A stretch of 64,000 nt of DNA from Roseiarcus sp963829505 (lineage in GTDB: Bacteria; Pseudomonadota; Alphaproteobacteria; Rhizobiales; Beijerinckiaceae): the NCBI GenBank assembly GCA_963829505.1, contig CAWHIL010000005.1, forward strand, positions 1 to 64,000, written 5' to 3'. A model generated the notes under the pieces. That model was given only the letters and a program-made list of their open reading frames with translations, did no database searches and was not told where the DNA came from. Below are positions 42,336-52,189 of this stretch, piece after piece (within the stretch, counting starts at the first letter, position 1; each line of letters starts with the position of its first letter). The position numbers were made by a program, and so were the translations under genes.

Positions 42336-43562
42336 GCCGGTGCGGACGAGGTCGCCGAGGCGGTCGAAGATCGTGAAGCTGTCATGCCCGGCGAGCGACA
42401 GGCGCGGGTCGAGGCCTGCGGCATGGGCGCGGGCGAGCGTGTCGGGGGCGACGATCGCGCCGGCCGCGTCTTCGCTGCCGTCGATTCCGTCGCTGTCGCC
42501 GGCGATCGCCCAGATGTTCGGGGCGCCGGCGAGGGCGAGCGCGAGCGCCAGCAGAAATTCGGTGTTGCGGCCGCCTCTCCCGGCGCGCCCGCCCGCCATC
42601 GAGACGGTCGTCTCGCCGCCCGACAGCAGGACGGCGGGCGCTCCGACCGGCGCCCCGTGCGCCGCAACCGAGCGCGCCACGCCCGCCATCACCGTTCCAA
42701 CCTCGCGCGCCTCGCCTTCGAGCGCGTCGCCGAGGATGAGCGGCGCCACGCCCTCGCGCTGCGCCACGCGCGCCGCGGCTTCGAGCGCGGTGAGCGGCGC
42801 CGCCACGATCCGCACGTCGGTCGCGAAATCGCCGGGCTTCGGCGTCTCGTCGCCGGATGCGAGCGCCTCGCGCGCCGCGGGCGGCAGATCGAGCGACCAC
42901 CGCCGGACGATCGCGAGCGCGTCGGCGCGCGTGCTCGGATCGGGCAGAGTCGGTCCCGAGGCGATGGCGGCCGGATCGTCGCCGGGGATGTCGGAAATGA
43001 CGAGCGTGACGACACGCGCCGGAAAGGCCGCGGCGGCAAGACGCCCGCCCTTGACGCCCGACAGGTGCTTGCGCAGCACGTTCATCTCCGAGATCGGCGC
43101 GCCGCTCAAGAGCAGCGCCGCGTTGACCGCCTGCTTGTCGGCGAGCGTCATGCCGGGCGCGGGCAGGGTCATCAGCGCCGACCCGCCGCCCGAGATCAGC
43201 GCGATCACCAGGTCGTCGGGGCCGAGGCCGCGGACGGCGTCGAGCATCCGCCGCGCCGCGGTCAGGCTCATTTCGTCCGGCACCGGGTGCGCGGCTTCCA
43301 GGATTTCGATGCGTCCGGCCGCAACCGCGTGACCGTATCGCGTGACGACGAGCCCTTTGAGGTCGACGTCGGGCCATGCGGCGTCGAGGCCGGCCGCCAT
43401 CGCCGCCGAAGCCTTGCCGGCGCCGACGACGACGCAACGGCCTTTCGGCTTTGGCGGCAGATGGCGGACGACGGCGCTACGCGGATCGGCGCTCGCGACG
43501 CCCGCGTCGAACATGCGCCTGAGCACAATCCGGGCGCGCGTGTCGGTCCATTCGCTCTGCAT
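42279..43562 (-). CDS. ttuD: Glycerate 2-kinase, MOFRL family (TtuD-type)
   Basis: Phosphorylates D-glycerate to 2-phosphoglycerate; the TtuD name was first given to a proposed hydroxypyruvate reductase in the tartrate operon of Agrobacterium. The 427 residues show CVVVGAGKASAAMAAGLDAAW (near 45), VTRYGHAVAAGRIEILEAAHPVPDE, LVIALISGGGSALMTLPAPGM (near 115), LRKHLSGVKGGRLAAAAFPA and the C-terminal MOFRL domain with GRNTEFLLALALAL and AIAGDSDGIDGSEDAAGA. It ends the ttuBCD operon. The tail is duplicated downstream (see 42124-42335), but the gene is intact. Confidence 0.92.
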   Translation of the reverse strand: MQSEWTDTRARIVLRRMFDAGVASADPRSAVVRHLPPKPKGRCVVVGAGKASAAMAAGLDAAWPDVDLKGLVVTRYGHAVAAGRIEILEAAHPVPDEMSLTAARRMLDAVRGLGPDDLVIALISGGGSALMTLPAPGMTLADKQAVNAALLLSGAPISEMNVLRKHLSGVKGGRLAAAAFPARVVTLVISDIPGDDPAAIASGPTLPDPSTRADALAIVRRWSLDLPPAAREALASGDETPKPGDFATDVRIVAAPLTALEAAARVAQREGVAPLILGDALEGEAREVGTVMAGVARSVAAHGAPVGAPAVLLSGGETTVSMAGGRAGRGGRNTEFLLALALALAGAPNIWAIAGDSDGIDGSEDAAGAIVAPDTLARAHAAGLDPRLSLAGHDSFTIFDRLGDLVRTGPTLTNVNDIRAVLIGAAK

Positions 43563-43564
43563 GG

Positions 43565-43612
43565 CTTTGCCTCAAGCGTTCTTTGCCTCAAGCGTTGTTG
43601 GCCTCACGCGTT
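43565..43612. repeat. Three 16-bp tandem repeats at the ttuC-ttuD junction
   Basis: TTTGCCTCAAGCGTTC, TTTGCCTCAAGCGTTG and TTGGCCTCACGCGTTC follow each other, then a partial unit. On the coding (minus) strand each unit repeats the end of ttuC including a TGA, so the spacer between the two genes consists of copies of the ttuC terminus. Confidence 0.85.
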
Positions 43613-44680
43613 CTCGGCCTGAACGGCGCGGATCACGGCGTCGGTCACCTTACGCGTATTGGCCGAGCCGCCAAGATCGGGCGTGTGCAAATCGGGATCG
43701 GCGGTGACGCGCTCGATCGCCTTCATCAGGCGCTCGGCGGCGACTTTTTCGCCAAGGTGCTCGAGCATCATCGACGCCGACCAGAACGTCCCGACCGGAT
43801 TGGCGACGCCGTTGCCCATGATGTCGAACGCCGAGCCGTGGATCGGCTCGAACATCGACGGGAACCTGCGCTCCGGATTGATGTTGGCGGTCGGCGCGAT
43901 GCCGAGCGATCCGGCGAGGGCGGCGGCGAGATCGGAGAGGATGTCGGCGTGCAGGTTGGTCGCGACGATCGTGTCGAGGGTTTCAGGCTTCAGCGTCATG
44001 CGCATCGTCATGGCGTCGACCAGCATCTTGTCCCACGTCACGCCTGAGAACTCCTGCGCGACTTCCGCCGCGATCTCGTCCCACATCACCATGGCGTGAC
44101 GCTGGGCGTTGGACTTGGTGACGACCGTCAGGAGTTTGCGCGGACGGCTCTCGGCCAATTTGAAGGCGAAGCGCATGATGCGCGTCACGCCGGCGCGGGT
44201 CAGGATCGAGACGTCGGTCGCGACCTCTTCGGGCAGCCCTGGATGCACGCGTCCGCCGACGCCGGAATATTCGCCCTCGGAATTCTCGCGCACGATCACC
44301 CAATCGAGTTCAGGGCCGGAAACCTGGCGCAAGGGCGATGTGATCCCGGGGAGGATGCGGGTCGGCCGCACGTTGGCGTACTGATCGAAGGGCTGACAGA
44401 TGGCGAGGCGCAGGCCCCAGAGCGTGATGTGGTCAGGAATGTCGGGATGGCCGGCGGAGCCGAACAGGATCGCGTCGTGACCGCGGATCTGCTCGCGGCC
44501 GTTCTCGGGCATCATGCGGCCGTGCTTCTTGTAATATTCGCCGCCCCAGTCGAAGCGATCGAACTTGAGGGCGAACGTCCCCTGGCGGGCGGCCAGCGCC
44601 TTCAGAACCTCAACTCCGGCGTCGACGACTTCCGTGCCGATGCCGTCGCCGGGAATGGCTGCGATTGCGTAGGTTTTCAT
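43604..44680 (-). CDS. ttuC: Tartrate dehydrogenase/D-malate dehydrogenase (decarboxylating) family
   Basis: An NAD- and Mn-dependent enzyme of the isopropylmalate dehydrogenase fold that oxidises tartrate (and often D-malate). The 358 residues begin YAIAAIPGDGIGTEVVDAGVEVL and show the substrate helix GLRLAICQPFDQYANVRPTR (the TtuC/DmlA form), VIVRENSEGEYSGVGG, the catalytic Lys region VVTKSNAQRH, MLVDAMTMRM, and DIVATNLHADILSD-like ATNLHADILSDLAA with NAD motif FEPIHGSAFDIMGNGVANP. Second gene of the ttuBCD set, 29 bp after the transporter. Its substrate assignment rests mainly on this context. Confidence 0.9.
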   Translation of the reverse strand: MKTYAIAAIPGDGIGTEVVDAGVEVLKALAARQGTFALKFDRFDWGGEYYKKHGRMMPENGREQIRGHDAILFGSAGHPDIPDHITLWGLRLAICQPFDQYANVRPTRILPGITSPLRQVSGPELDWVIVRENSEGEYSGVGGRVHPGLPEEVATDVSILTRAGVTRIMRFAFKLAESRPRKLLTVVTKSNAQRHAMVMWDEIAAEVAQEFSGVTWDKMLVDAMTMRMTLKPETLDTIVATNLHADILSDLAAALAGSLGIAPTANINPERRFPSMFEPIHGSAFDIMGNGVANPVGTFWSASMMLEHLGEKVAAERLMKAIERVTADPDLHTPDLGGSANTRKVTDAVIRAVQAENA

Positions 44681-44709
44681 GGGGCTTGCTCCTTGGGGGT
44701 TGAAGGGCT

Positions 44710-46002
44710 TCAGGCGGGCTTGACGAGGCGGGAGGGGACGACCTTGCGGGACACGAGAAAAGTCACCGTCGCGGACACGATGAGGAGCGCGCTGACGAAA
44801 AAGAGGCCGCCGGCGAAGCTCCCGGTCACGCTCTTGATCCAGCCGATCATCGCCGGACCGGCGAAGCCGCCGAGATTGCCGATCGAGTTGATCGCGGCGA
44901 GCCCCGCGGCGGCGGCAGGACCCGAGAGGAACAGGGTCGGCATCGCCCACAGCGGCGGCTTGGCCGAGACGATGCCGACATTGACCAGGATGAGCGCCGC
45001 AACGACCGCGACCACATTGGGCGACAGGCCCGCAAGGATGAGACCGATCGCGGCGGCGAGGCAGGCGATGATGACGTGCCATGGGCGTTCGTTCGTGCGG
45101 TCCGAGTGCCGCGACCAGAGGACCATGCAGACGACGGCGACTGTTGGCGGCAAGGCGTTCAGAAGACCAACCTCGGAGGTCGGCAGGCCGAAGCTCTTGA
45201 TGATCTGCGGCGCCCAGACGCCAAGCGTGTAGAGACCGGCCGAGGTGCCGAAATAGACGAGCGCCACGCCGAGCACGCGCGGGTCGGAGAGCGCCCGCCA
45301 GACGCTGCGGGTCTCGGTCGCGGCCTTGCCGGCGCGCTCGGCGTTCATGGTCGAGACAAGCCAGCCGCGCTCGTCGTCGGCGAGCCATTTCGCCTGTTCC
45401 GGCCGATCCGTCATGGTGGCGAGCGTCACGAAGCCGAGAAGCACGGAGGGGATGGCTTCGAGAATGAACAACCACTGCCAGCCCGCAAGGCCGAGCGCTC
45501 CATTCAATCCGAGAATCATGCTGGCGAGGGGGGAGCCAATCGCCGTCGACAGAGGCGCCGAGGCCATGAACAGGGAGACGGCCGCCGCGCGCTGCCGCGA
45601 CGGGAACCAGTAGGAAAGATAGAGGATGACGCCCGGAAAGAAGCCCGCCTCCGCCGCGCCGAGCAGGAAGCGCAGGACGTAGAAGCTCGCCGGCCCCTGA
45701 ATTTGGGATTCGACGCCCGCCAGAATGCCCCAGGACACCATGATGCGCGCGATCCACAGCCGCGCTCCGAACCGGTGGAGGGCGATGTTGGACGGGATTT
45801 CGCAGAGGAAATAGCCCCAGAAGAAAATCCCGGCGCCGAAGCCGAACGTGGCTGGCGAGAGGCCGATATCCGTATTCATCTCGAGGGAGGCGAAGCCGAT
45901 ATTCACCCGGTCGATGAAGACCATGAAATAGAGCAGCATGATAAACGGGATGATGCGCAGAGACACTTTGCGCATCGTGCGCGTCTGAAGCTCGCCTGAC
46001 AT
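44710..46002 (-). CDS. ttuB: MFS transporter, tartrate/anion:cation symporter type (TtuB-like)
   Basis: A 430-residue inner-membrane transporter with 12 hydrophobic segments, of the anion:cation symporter branch of MFS that imports tartrate, phthalate and hexuronates. Marker segments are PFIMLLYFMVFIDRVNIGFASLEM (helix 1), FFWGYFLCEIPSNIALHRFGARLWIARIMVSWG (helices 2-3 with the motif A loop), FYVLRFLLGAAEAGFFPGVILYLSYWFP and AAINSIGNLGGFAGPAMIGWI. Start at the ATG at 46002 after GAGGAGA. First gene of the ttuBCD operon and divergent from the LysR gene ttuA, which probably regulates it. Confidence 0.9.
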   Translation of the reverse strand: MSGELQTRTMRKVSLRIIPFIMLLYFMVFIDRVNIGFASLEMNTDIGLSPATFGFGAGIFFWGYFLCEIPSNIALHRFGARLWIARIMVSWGILAGVESQIQGPASFYVLRFLLGAAEAGFFPGVILYLSYWFPSRQRAAAVSLFMASAPLSTAIGSPLASMILGLNGALGLAGWQWLFILEAIPSVLLGFVTLATMTDRPEQAKWLADDERGWLVSTMNAERAGKAATETRSVWRALSDPRVLGVALVYFGTSAGLYTLGVWAPQIIKSFGLPTSEVGLLNALPPTVAVVCMVLWSRHSDRTNERPWHVIIACLAAAIGLILAGLSPNVVAVVAALILVNVGIVSAKPPLWAMPTLFLSGPAAAAGLAAINSIGNLGGFAGPAMIGWIKSVTGSFAGGLFFVSALLIVSATVTFLVSRKVVPSRLVKPA

Positions 46003-46109
46003 GCTGCGTCTCCTCGATTCGGACTTTTTCTTCTTTCTCGAGGCGCAGCTATTTGGCGCGCCTTTTCGCAACTAAGGAGGAGGCGGCATGAAGCTCAATC
46101 CGCAATGAT

Positions 46110-46130
46110 TTATACAAATTTTTGATATAA
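46110..46130. promoter_or_regulatory. Candidate LysR operator between ttuB and ttuA
   Basis: An AT-rich imperfect dyad, TTATAC-AAATTTTT-GATATAA, in otherwise GC-rich DNA, between the divergent start codons. Its outer TTATA/TATAA arms suit a LysR-type T-N11-A site and its AT-richness suits promoter elements. Confidence 0.5.
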
Positions 46131-46160
46131 TCTCGGCCCGAGGGACGGGAGGGATCGGGC

Positions 46161-47078
46161 ATGGACCTGCATCAGCTTCGCTGCTTCCTGGCGGCGGCCG
46201 ACGAGCTGCATTTCGGGCGCGCGGCGCAGCGGCTGCACATGCTGCCCTCGGCGCTCGGCCGGCACATCCGGCTTCTCGAAGAGGATCTTGCGACGCCGCT
46301 CTTCGCCCGCACGACCCGATCGGTGTCGCTGACCGAGGACGGGTCGGCGCTCATCGTCGACGCGCGGGCGCTGATTGCGCAGATCGAAGCGATCGAGACG
46401 CGATTTCGCCAGAAGAACCGCCCGAAGACAACGCGCCGCTTCAGGATCGGCGCGATGGACAGCGCGGCGGCGGGGCTGCTGCCGCAACTCATGGCGGACG
46501 TTCACGCCAGGCATCCGAACATCGCGATTCAGGTGCTGGAGGAAAGGAGCGTGAGGCTCCTGCCGAAGGTGCTCTCCGGCGCGCTCGATCTGGCGTTCGT
46601 GCGTCCGCCCGAACAGCTTGACCGGCGGCTCGAATACATGCCGCTGCTGGAGGAGAGCGCCGTCGTCGCCCTGCCTGAGAAACATCGCCTCGCGCGGCGC
46701 AGATCGGTCTCGGTGCGCGACATTGCTCGAGAGCCGCTGATCGTGCCCGATCGCCGGTCGCGCCCGCACAGCCACGATCTGACCGTCAGGCTGTTCGAGG
46801 AAGCGCGATTGACGCCGACCATCGCCGAGGTGGCGGACGAGAAGCGGACAATCGTCAATCTTGTCGCGGCCCGGCTTGGCGTGGCGATCGTGCCGCGCTG
46901 GACCGCGCGCATGGCGCCGTCGGGCGTGCGCTTCGTGTCGCTGAAGATCGAGGGCGACACGGTCGGCGGAAGATTGCCGCTCGCCGCCGTCTGGCTTCGC
47001 GGCTCACGCGATCCGACACGAGACGCCGTGATCGACGTCCTCGAACAGCAACTCGAAAACTATGTCCGGAGCGCCTGA
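46161..47078 (+). CDS. ttuA: LysR-family regulator of the tartrate operon (TtuA-like)
   Basis: A 305-residue LysR-type transcription factor. The N-terminal winged HTH reads MDLHQLRCFLAAADELHFGR followed by AAQRLHMLPSALGRHIRLLEEDLATPLFARTTRSVSLTEDG; the effector-binding domain follows (FRIGAMDSAAAGLLPQLMADVHARHPNIAIQVLEERSVRLLPKVLSGALDLAFVRPP). It is divergent from ttuB with about 160 bp between, the arrangement of ttuA and ttuB in Agrobacterium. Tartrate as co-inducer is an inference from context. Confidence 0.85.
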   Translation: MDLHQLRCFLAAADELHFGRAAQRLHMLPSALGRHIRLLEEDLATPLFARTTRSVSLTEDGSALIVDARALIAQIEAIETRFRQKNRPKTTRRFRIGAMDSAAAGLLPQLMADVHARHPNIAIQVLEERSVRLLPKVLSGALDLAFVRPPEQLDRRLEYMPLLEESAVVALPEKHRLARRRSVSVRDIAREPLIVPDRRSRPHSHDLTVRLFEEARLTPTIAEVADEKRTIVNLVAARLGVAIVPRWTARMAPSGVRFVSLKIEGDTVGGRLPLAAVWLRGSRDPTRDAVIDVLEQQLENYVRSA

Positions 47079-47183
47079 GGCGCGACGCCGGTCGCCGGAC
47101 GCTTTCTCTGGCGCGCTGGCCATCCCGGCGGGTTCGGCGTAGGAAGCGTGCCGGGCGCGGGGCGCCCGGAAACGAGGCGCTTC

Positions 47184-47873
47184 ATGACGTCGGCCGGATC
47201 GCGGTCGCCCGCGGCGAACTTGCGGTTTCTGATCGACTCGGCCGACCGCGCGGTCTGGGCGCGGCTCATGCCGCTTGGCGTCTTTTGCGGCGTCACGACC
47301 AACCCCGTTCTTTTGCAAGCCGCGGGCGTTCCTTGCGACCTGCCGTCGATCGCGGCGCTCGTGGCCCAGGCGCTCGACCTCGGGGCGGGCGAGGTTCACG
47401 CGCAGACGTGGGGCGGAAGCACGCAGGCCTACGTGGAACATGGGCGGGCGCTGGCGGCGATCAGCCCGAAGGTCGTCGTCAAGATCCCGGTCACCGCGGA
47501 GGGCGCGTCGGCCGCCGCCGTGCTCCGCCGCGAGGGCGCGCGCGTCACCATGACGGCGGTCTATACCGTCGCCCAGGCGCTCGCCGCGAGCGCGCTCGGG
47601 GCCGAATACGCCGCCCCCTATCTCGGGCGCATGAACGACGCCGGACGGGACGGCTTTGGCGACATCGCCCGCATGGCCGAGGCGCTCCGCAAGCATGGCT
47701 CGCCGACCCGCCTCCTTGTCGCCTCGCTGCGCGGGCCGGCCGACGTCGCCCGCCTCGCCGGCGAAGGCCTCGACACCTTCACCCTCGGCCCCAAGCCCGC
47801 AGCCGGTTTGTTCGAGGACGACCTGACCAGGCAGGCGGCCGAGGCGTTCGAGGCGGCGGCCCAGGGCCGCTGA
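47184..47873 (+). CDS. Transaldolase/fructose-6-phosphate aldolase family protein
   Basis: A 229-residue TIM-barrel aldolase of the TalB/Fsa family. It starts (ATG at 47184) NLRFLIDSADRAVWARLMPLGVFCGVTTNPVLLQAAG, the usual strand 1 with TTNP. The Schiff-base Lys is in KVVVKIPVTAEGASA (near residue 98), and MTAVYTVAQALAASALGAEYAAPYLGRMNDAG and ASLRGPADVARLAGEGLDTFTLGP complete the pattern. Closest in size to the short Fsa/TalC group. It uses dihydroxyacetone or a related three-carbon donor in known members; the substrate here is unknown. It follows ttuA by about 105 bp but need not belong to the tartrate pathway. Confidence 0.85.
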   Translation: MTSAGSRSPAANLRFLIDSADRAVWARLMPLGVFCGVTTNPVLLQAAGVPCDLPSIAALVAQALDLGAGEVHAQTWGGSTQAYVEHGRALAAISPKVVVKIPVTAEGASAAAVLRREGARVTMTAVYTVAQALAASALGAEYAAPYLGRMNDAGRDGFGDIARMAEALRKHGSPTRLLVASLRGPADVARLAGEGLDTFTLGPKPAAGLFEDDLTRQAAEAFEAAAQGR

Positions 47874-48157
47874 AGGGCGCGCCGCGCAACCCTGGATTGC
47901 CTGTTTTCCCTTTCCATGACGGTTCTCACCTGATTGAGCAGGCGGCGTCTGGATGTACGCCTGTCATCATTACGTATTCCACCGTATTCTCATCCCGCCC
48001 GTATTGCTTTAAGCATAGGGCGCGCTAGATCAGCGCAAGTGCTTCCGCCGATTTATTCTTGTCGCTTTAAGAAATATCCGGGGGAAACCACGGCTGCCGG
48101 AGATGGGCGAAACAACGCTCGCGGGTCCGGGAATTGGAGACGAGGAGGCGTTTTCCC

Positions 48158-48394
48158 GTGAAGCTCTATGATTTCGAAGTCCTGAAGGGCGAAGACGTGA
48201 TCGACGCCGAGCGGGCGATCCCGCTCGCCAATCCGACCGCGGCTTGGCCGAGGGTCATCCGGCTCGCAAGGAGCCTCAAGCGATCGGGATGCCGTATCGC
48301 CGTCAAGGAGCAGGGCGAGACGATCATTCTCGTCGGCGCGAACGCGGCGCTCCGCTACGCCGACTTCGACTTCGCCGGAGCGGCCGCCGGCTGA
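48158..48394 (+). CDS. Small hypothetical protein
   Basis: A 78-residue protein. The GTG at 48158 lies nine bases after GAGGAGG, a strong ribosome site that decides the start. It reads KLYDFEVLKGEDVIDAERAIPLANPTAAWPRVIRLARSLKRSGCRIAVKEQGETIILVGANAALRY, an alpha/beta mini-fold with no known motif. Similar short proteins occur in Hyphomicrobiales but have no function that I know. The 284 bp before it are AT-rich and may hold its promoter. Confidence 0.6.
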   Translation: MKLYDFEVLKGEDVIDAERAIPLANPTAAWPRVIRLARSLKRSGCRIAVKEQGETIILVGANAALRYADFDFAGAAAG

Positions 48395-48418
48395 AGGGCT
48401 TTCGCCGGGCCTGGTCGC

Positions 48419-49312
48419 TCATCCCCGGTAGCGCAAGGCCTCGACCAGAAGCGAAAAGGCCGCCGAAGGCCGCCGCCGGCTCGGATAATAGAGATGATAT
48501 CCGGGGAAGGGCGGGCACCATTCCTCGAGCGCCCGGACGAGCGTACCGCCGGCGATCATGGCCGCCACATGGTCGTCGGGGACGCAGGCGAGGCCGAACC
48601 CCTGCTCCGCCGCCTTGAGGACCATCCGGACGTCGTTGAAGACGAGGCGTCCGTCGACGCGGACATGCAATTCGCGGCTTCCCTTCTGCAATTCCCAGAC
48701 GTAGAGCCCGCCGGCCGTCGACAGGCGCAGGTTGATGCAGGCGTGCCGGGCGAGATCCTGCGGCGTCCGCGGCTTTGGGTTCCGGGCGAAATAGGCCGGC
48801 GCGCCGACCACCGCCATGCGCAGGTCCGGCCCGATGCGCACCGCGACCATGTCCTTGGCGATCGACTCGCCAAGCCGCACGCCCGCGTCGAAGCCTTCGG
48901 CGACGATGTCGGCGAAGGCCTGCTCGATGACGATCTCGACATTGACGTCGGGGTAAAGCGGCAGGAAGCGTTCGAGCGCCGGCCACAGGATGTCGTGCGC
49001 CGCGTGGTCGACCGTCGTGATCCGGATCGTGCCCGAGGGCCTGTCGCGCAATTCGCGGGCGGAGGCGAGCGCGTCTGCGATGGCGCCGAGCGCCGAGTTG
49101 AGCACGTCGAGCATCCGCGCGCCCGCTTCCGTCGGCGCGACGCTGCGGGTCGTGCGCATGAGGAGACGAACGCCGACCCGCGCCTCGAGGCGATTGATGG
49201 TGTGGCTCAAGGCCGAGGGCGAGGTTCCGAGCTTGGCTGCGGCGCGGGTGAAGCTGCGCTCGCGCGCCACCGCCAGAAACCCCGCCAGGTCGTCGAAGCT
49301 CTCGCGCGTCAT
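48419..49312 (-). CDS. LysR-family transcriptional regulator
   Basis: A 297-residue regulator. The ATG at 49312 gives MTRESFDDLAGFLAVARERS and the HTH FTRAAAKLGTSPSALSHTINRLEARVGVRLLMRTTRSVAPTEAGARML; the effector domain shows LRDRPSGTIRITTVDHAAHDILWPAL and YPDVNVEIVIEQAFADIVAEGFDAGVRLGE. This is the DmlR/YafC-like subgroup often divergent from oxidoreductase genes, as here. A perfect dyad lies directly before its start codon (49314-49330), so it probably represses itself and controls the divergent cupin/aldo-keto reductase cluster. Confidence 0.9.
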   Translation of the reverse strand: MTRESFDDLAGFLAVARERSFTRAAAKLGTSPSALSHTINRLEARVGVRLLMRTTRSVAPTEAGARMLDVLNSALGAIADALASARELRDRPSGTIRITTVDHAAHDILWPALERFLPLYPDVNVEIVIEQAFADIVAEGFDAGVRLGESIAKDMVAVRIGPDLRMAVVGAPAYFARNPKPRTPQDLARHACINLRLSTAGGLYVWELQKGSRELHVRVDGRLVFNDVRMVLKAAEQGFGLACVPDDHVAAMIAGGTLVRALEEWCPPFPGYHLYYPSRRRPSAAFSLLVEALRYRG

Positions 49313-49313
49313 T

Positions 49314-49330
49314 TGTGAAGGATATTCACA
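49314..49330. promoter_or_regulatory. Candidate LysR operator
   Basis: TGTGAA-GGATA-TTCACA: a perfect six-base inverted repeat with a five-base spacer and LysR-type T-N11-A geometry, two bases upstream of the regulator start codon and about 100 bp upstream of the divergent cupin gene. Confidence 0.65.
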
Positions 49331-49430
49331 AGCGCATGCAATTTCCATCGTCTAATCGAAAGGGACGAATGGGGTTAGGTTTGCCTCTGCCGCGGGCCCA
49401 ATGCCCGCTCGCCGATTGGAGCAATCCCCC

Positions 49431-49826
49431 ATGGAGATCGTCCGCGCCGGCGCGAAGCCGTCGGCGAAAGGCCCGGAAGGCTGGTTCACCGGAACCGTCC
49501 GCATCGACCCGCTGTTCAACGCCTTCGACCCGGCGCGCGTGCAGGGCGCGAGCGTCACCTTCGAGCCGGGCGCGCGCACCGCCTGGCACACGCACCCGCT
49601 CGGCCAGACCCTGGTCGTCACCGCAGGCTTTGGCCGCGTTCAGCGCTGGAGCGGCCCGGTCGAGGAGATCCGGCCGGGCGACGTCGTCTGGTTCGCGCCC
49701 GGCGAGAAGCACTGGCACGGCGCCTCTCCCACGACCGCGATGACCCATATCGCGATCCAGGAGGCGAAGGACGGCAAAGTGGTCGACTGGATGGAGAAGG
49801 TGAGCGACGCCGAATACGGCGGGTGA
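49431..49826 (+). CDS. Cupin domain protein
   Basis: A 131-residue single-domain cupin. Metal-binding motif 1 is seen in GARTAWHTHPLGQTLVVTAGFG (near residue 45-65) and motif 2 in PGDVVWFAPGEKHWHGA (near 82-98); the His residues H-T-H and the final H are present. The family includes the (R)-mandelonitrile lyase-like/ChrR-like cupins that lie beside aldo-keto reductases in many proteobacteria. Its reaction is not known. First gene after the LysR regulator, transcribed away from it; a family 2 repeat follows. Confidence 0.88.
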   Translation: MEIVRAGAKPSAKGPEGWFTGTVRIDPLFNAFDPARVQGASVTFEPGARTAWHTHPLGQTLVVTAGFGRVQRWSGPVEEIRPGDVVWFAPGEKHWHGASPTTAMTHIAIQEAKDGKVVDWMEKVSDAEYGG

Positions 49827-49866
49827 GGCATGATCGGCACGAAAATGTTCTGGCTGACACGCCGAC

Positions 49867-49989
49867 GCGTCCCTTCTCCCCGTTCACGGGGAGAAGGTCA
49901 GGATGAGGGGCCGGGTGAGCGCGCTCAGCAACTAATCTCCTCGCCCCTCACCCCAACCCTCTCCCCGCAAGGGGCGGGGAGAGGGGGAT
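49867..49989. repeat. Intergenic palindromic repeat, family 2
   Basis: GTCCCTTCTCCCCGTTCACG, GGAGAAGGTCAGGATGAGGG, GCCCCTCACCCCAACCC and the hairpin CCCCGCAAGGGGCGGGG. It begins about 40 bp past the cupin stop codon. Confidence 0.85.
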
Positions 49990-50033
49990 CCGCAAGAGAC
50001 GCGCCTCAGGAAACTTTAGAAGGAGATAAGCCC

Positions 50034-51119
<1,086 letters not shown>

Positions 51120-51145
51120 ACCGATCCTGAAAGAGGAGAGACTCG

Positions 51146-52163
51146 ATGCTGGGAACCATTCTGCGCGCCCCCCGCGACGTGCGTTGCGAGGACGTGCCCG
51201 AGCCGAAGATCGTGAAGCCGACCGACGCGATCATCCGGCTCTCGGCCTCGTGCATCTGCGGCTCCGACCTTTGGCCGTTCCGCGGCCTTCAGCCCGTGGA
51301 GCAGCCGATGGCGATGGGCCATGAATATTGCGGCGTCGTCGAGGAGGTCGGGAGCGCGGTGACGTCGGTCAAGCCCGGGCAGTTCGTCATCGGTTCGTTC
51401 TGCATCTCCGACAACACCTGCCCGCATTGCCGCCGCGGCTTCCAGTCGTCGTGCGTGCAGCGCGAGTTCATGAGCGGGGCGCAGGCGCCGCGCGCCCGGG
51501 TGCCGCTCGCCGACGGCACGCTGGTTGCAACCGACGCGATGCCGCCGGACGATCTCATCCCGAGCCTGCTTGCGGTCTCCGACGTGCTCGGCACCGGCTG
51601 GTACGCCGCCGACGCCGCGCGCGTAGAACCCGGCGCGACGGTCGTCGTCATCGGCGACGGGGCGGTCGGCCTCATGGGCGTGCTTGCGGCCAGACAAATG
51701 GGCGCGGAACGGATCATCGCGATGAGCCGCCACAAGGCGCGCCAGGAGCTGGCGCTCGAATTCGGCGCGACCGACATCGTCACCGAACGCGGCGACGCCG
51801 GCGTCGAGCGGGTGAAGGCGCTGACCGGGGGCGTCGGCGCCGACTTCCGCGCTCGAATGCGTCGGCACGCAGGAGGCGATGAACCAGGCGATCCGCTCGG
51901 CGCGGCCGGGCGCGTTCGTCGGCTATGTCGGCGTGCCGCACGGCGTCGAACTCGACGGGCAGTGGCTCTTCTTCTCGCAGCGCGGGCTGCTCGGCGGCCC
52001 GGCTCCGGTGCGCCGCTTCCTGCCGCATCTCATCGACCTCGTGCTGACGCGCAAGATCAATCCGGGCAAGGTCTTCGACCTCACGCTGCCGCTCGCCGAC
52101 GTCGCCGAGGGCTATCGCGCGATGGACGAGCGCCGCGCCATCAAGACCATGCTGCGGATGTAG
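51146..52163 (+). pseudogene. Zinc-dependent alcohol dehydrogenase, frameshifted
   Basis: A medium-chain dehydrogenase. The first frame (ATG at 51146, after GAAAGAGGAGAG) contains the catalytic zinc ligands CICGSDLWPF and MAMGHEYCGVVEEVG, a Cys cluster for structural zinc (FCISDNTCPHCRRGFQSSC) and the NAD motif VVVIGDGAVGLMGVLAA. At GACTTCC (51843-51848) the homologous frame shifts by one; it then continues ALECVGTQEAMNQAIRSARPGAFVGYVG to RAIKTMLRM and the TAG at 52161-52163. Deleting one T at 51845-51846 restores about 338 residues. The second part is complete, so the event is recent or a sequencing error. Confidence 0.88.
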
Positions 52164-52189
52164 CGAAGGTCTGCAAGGAGGCCATGTCC

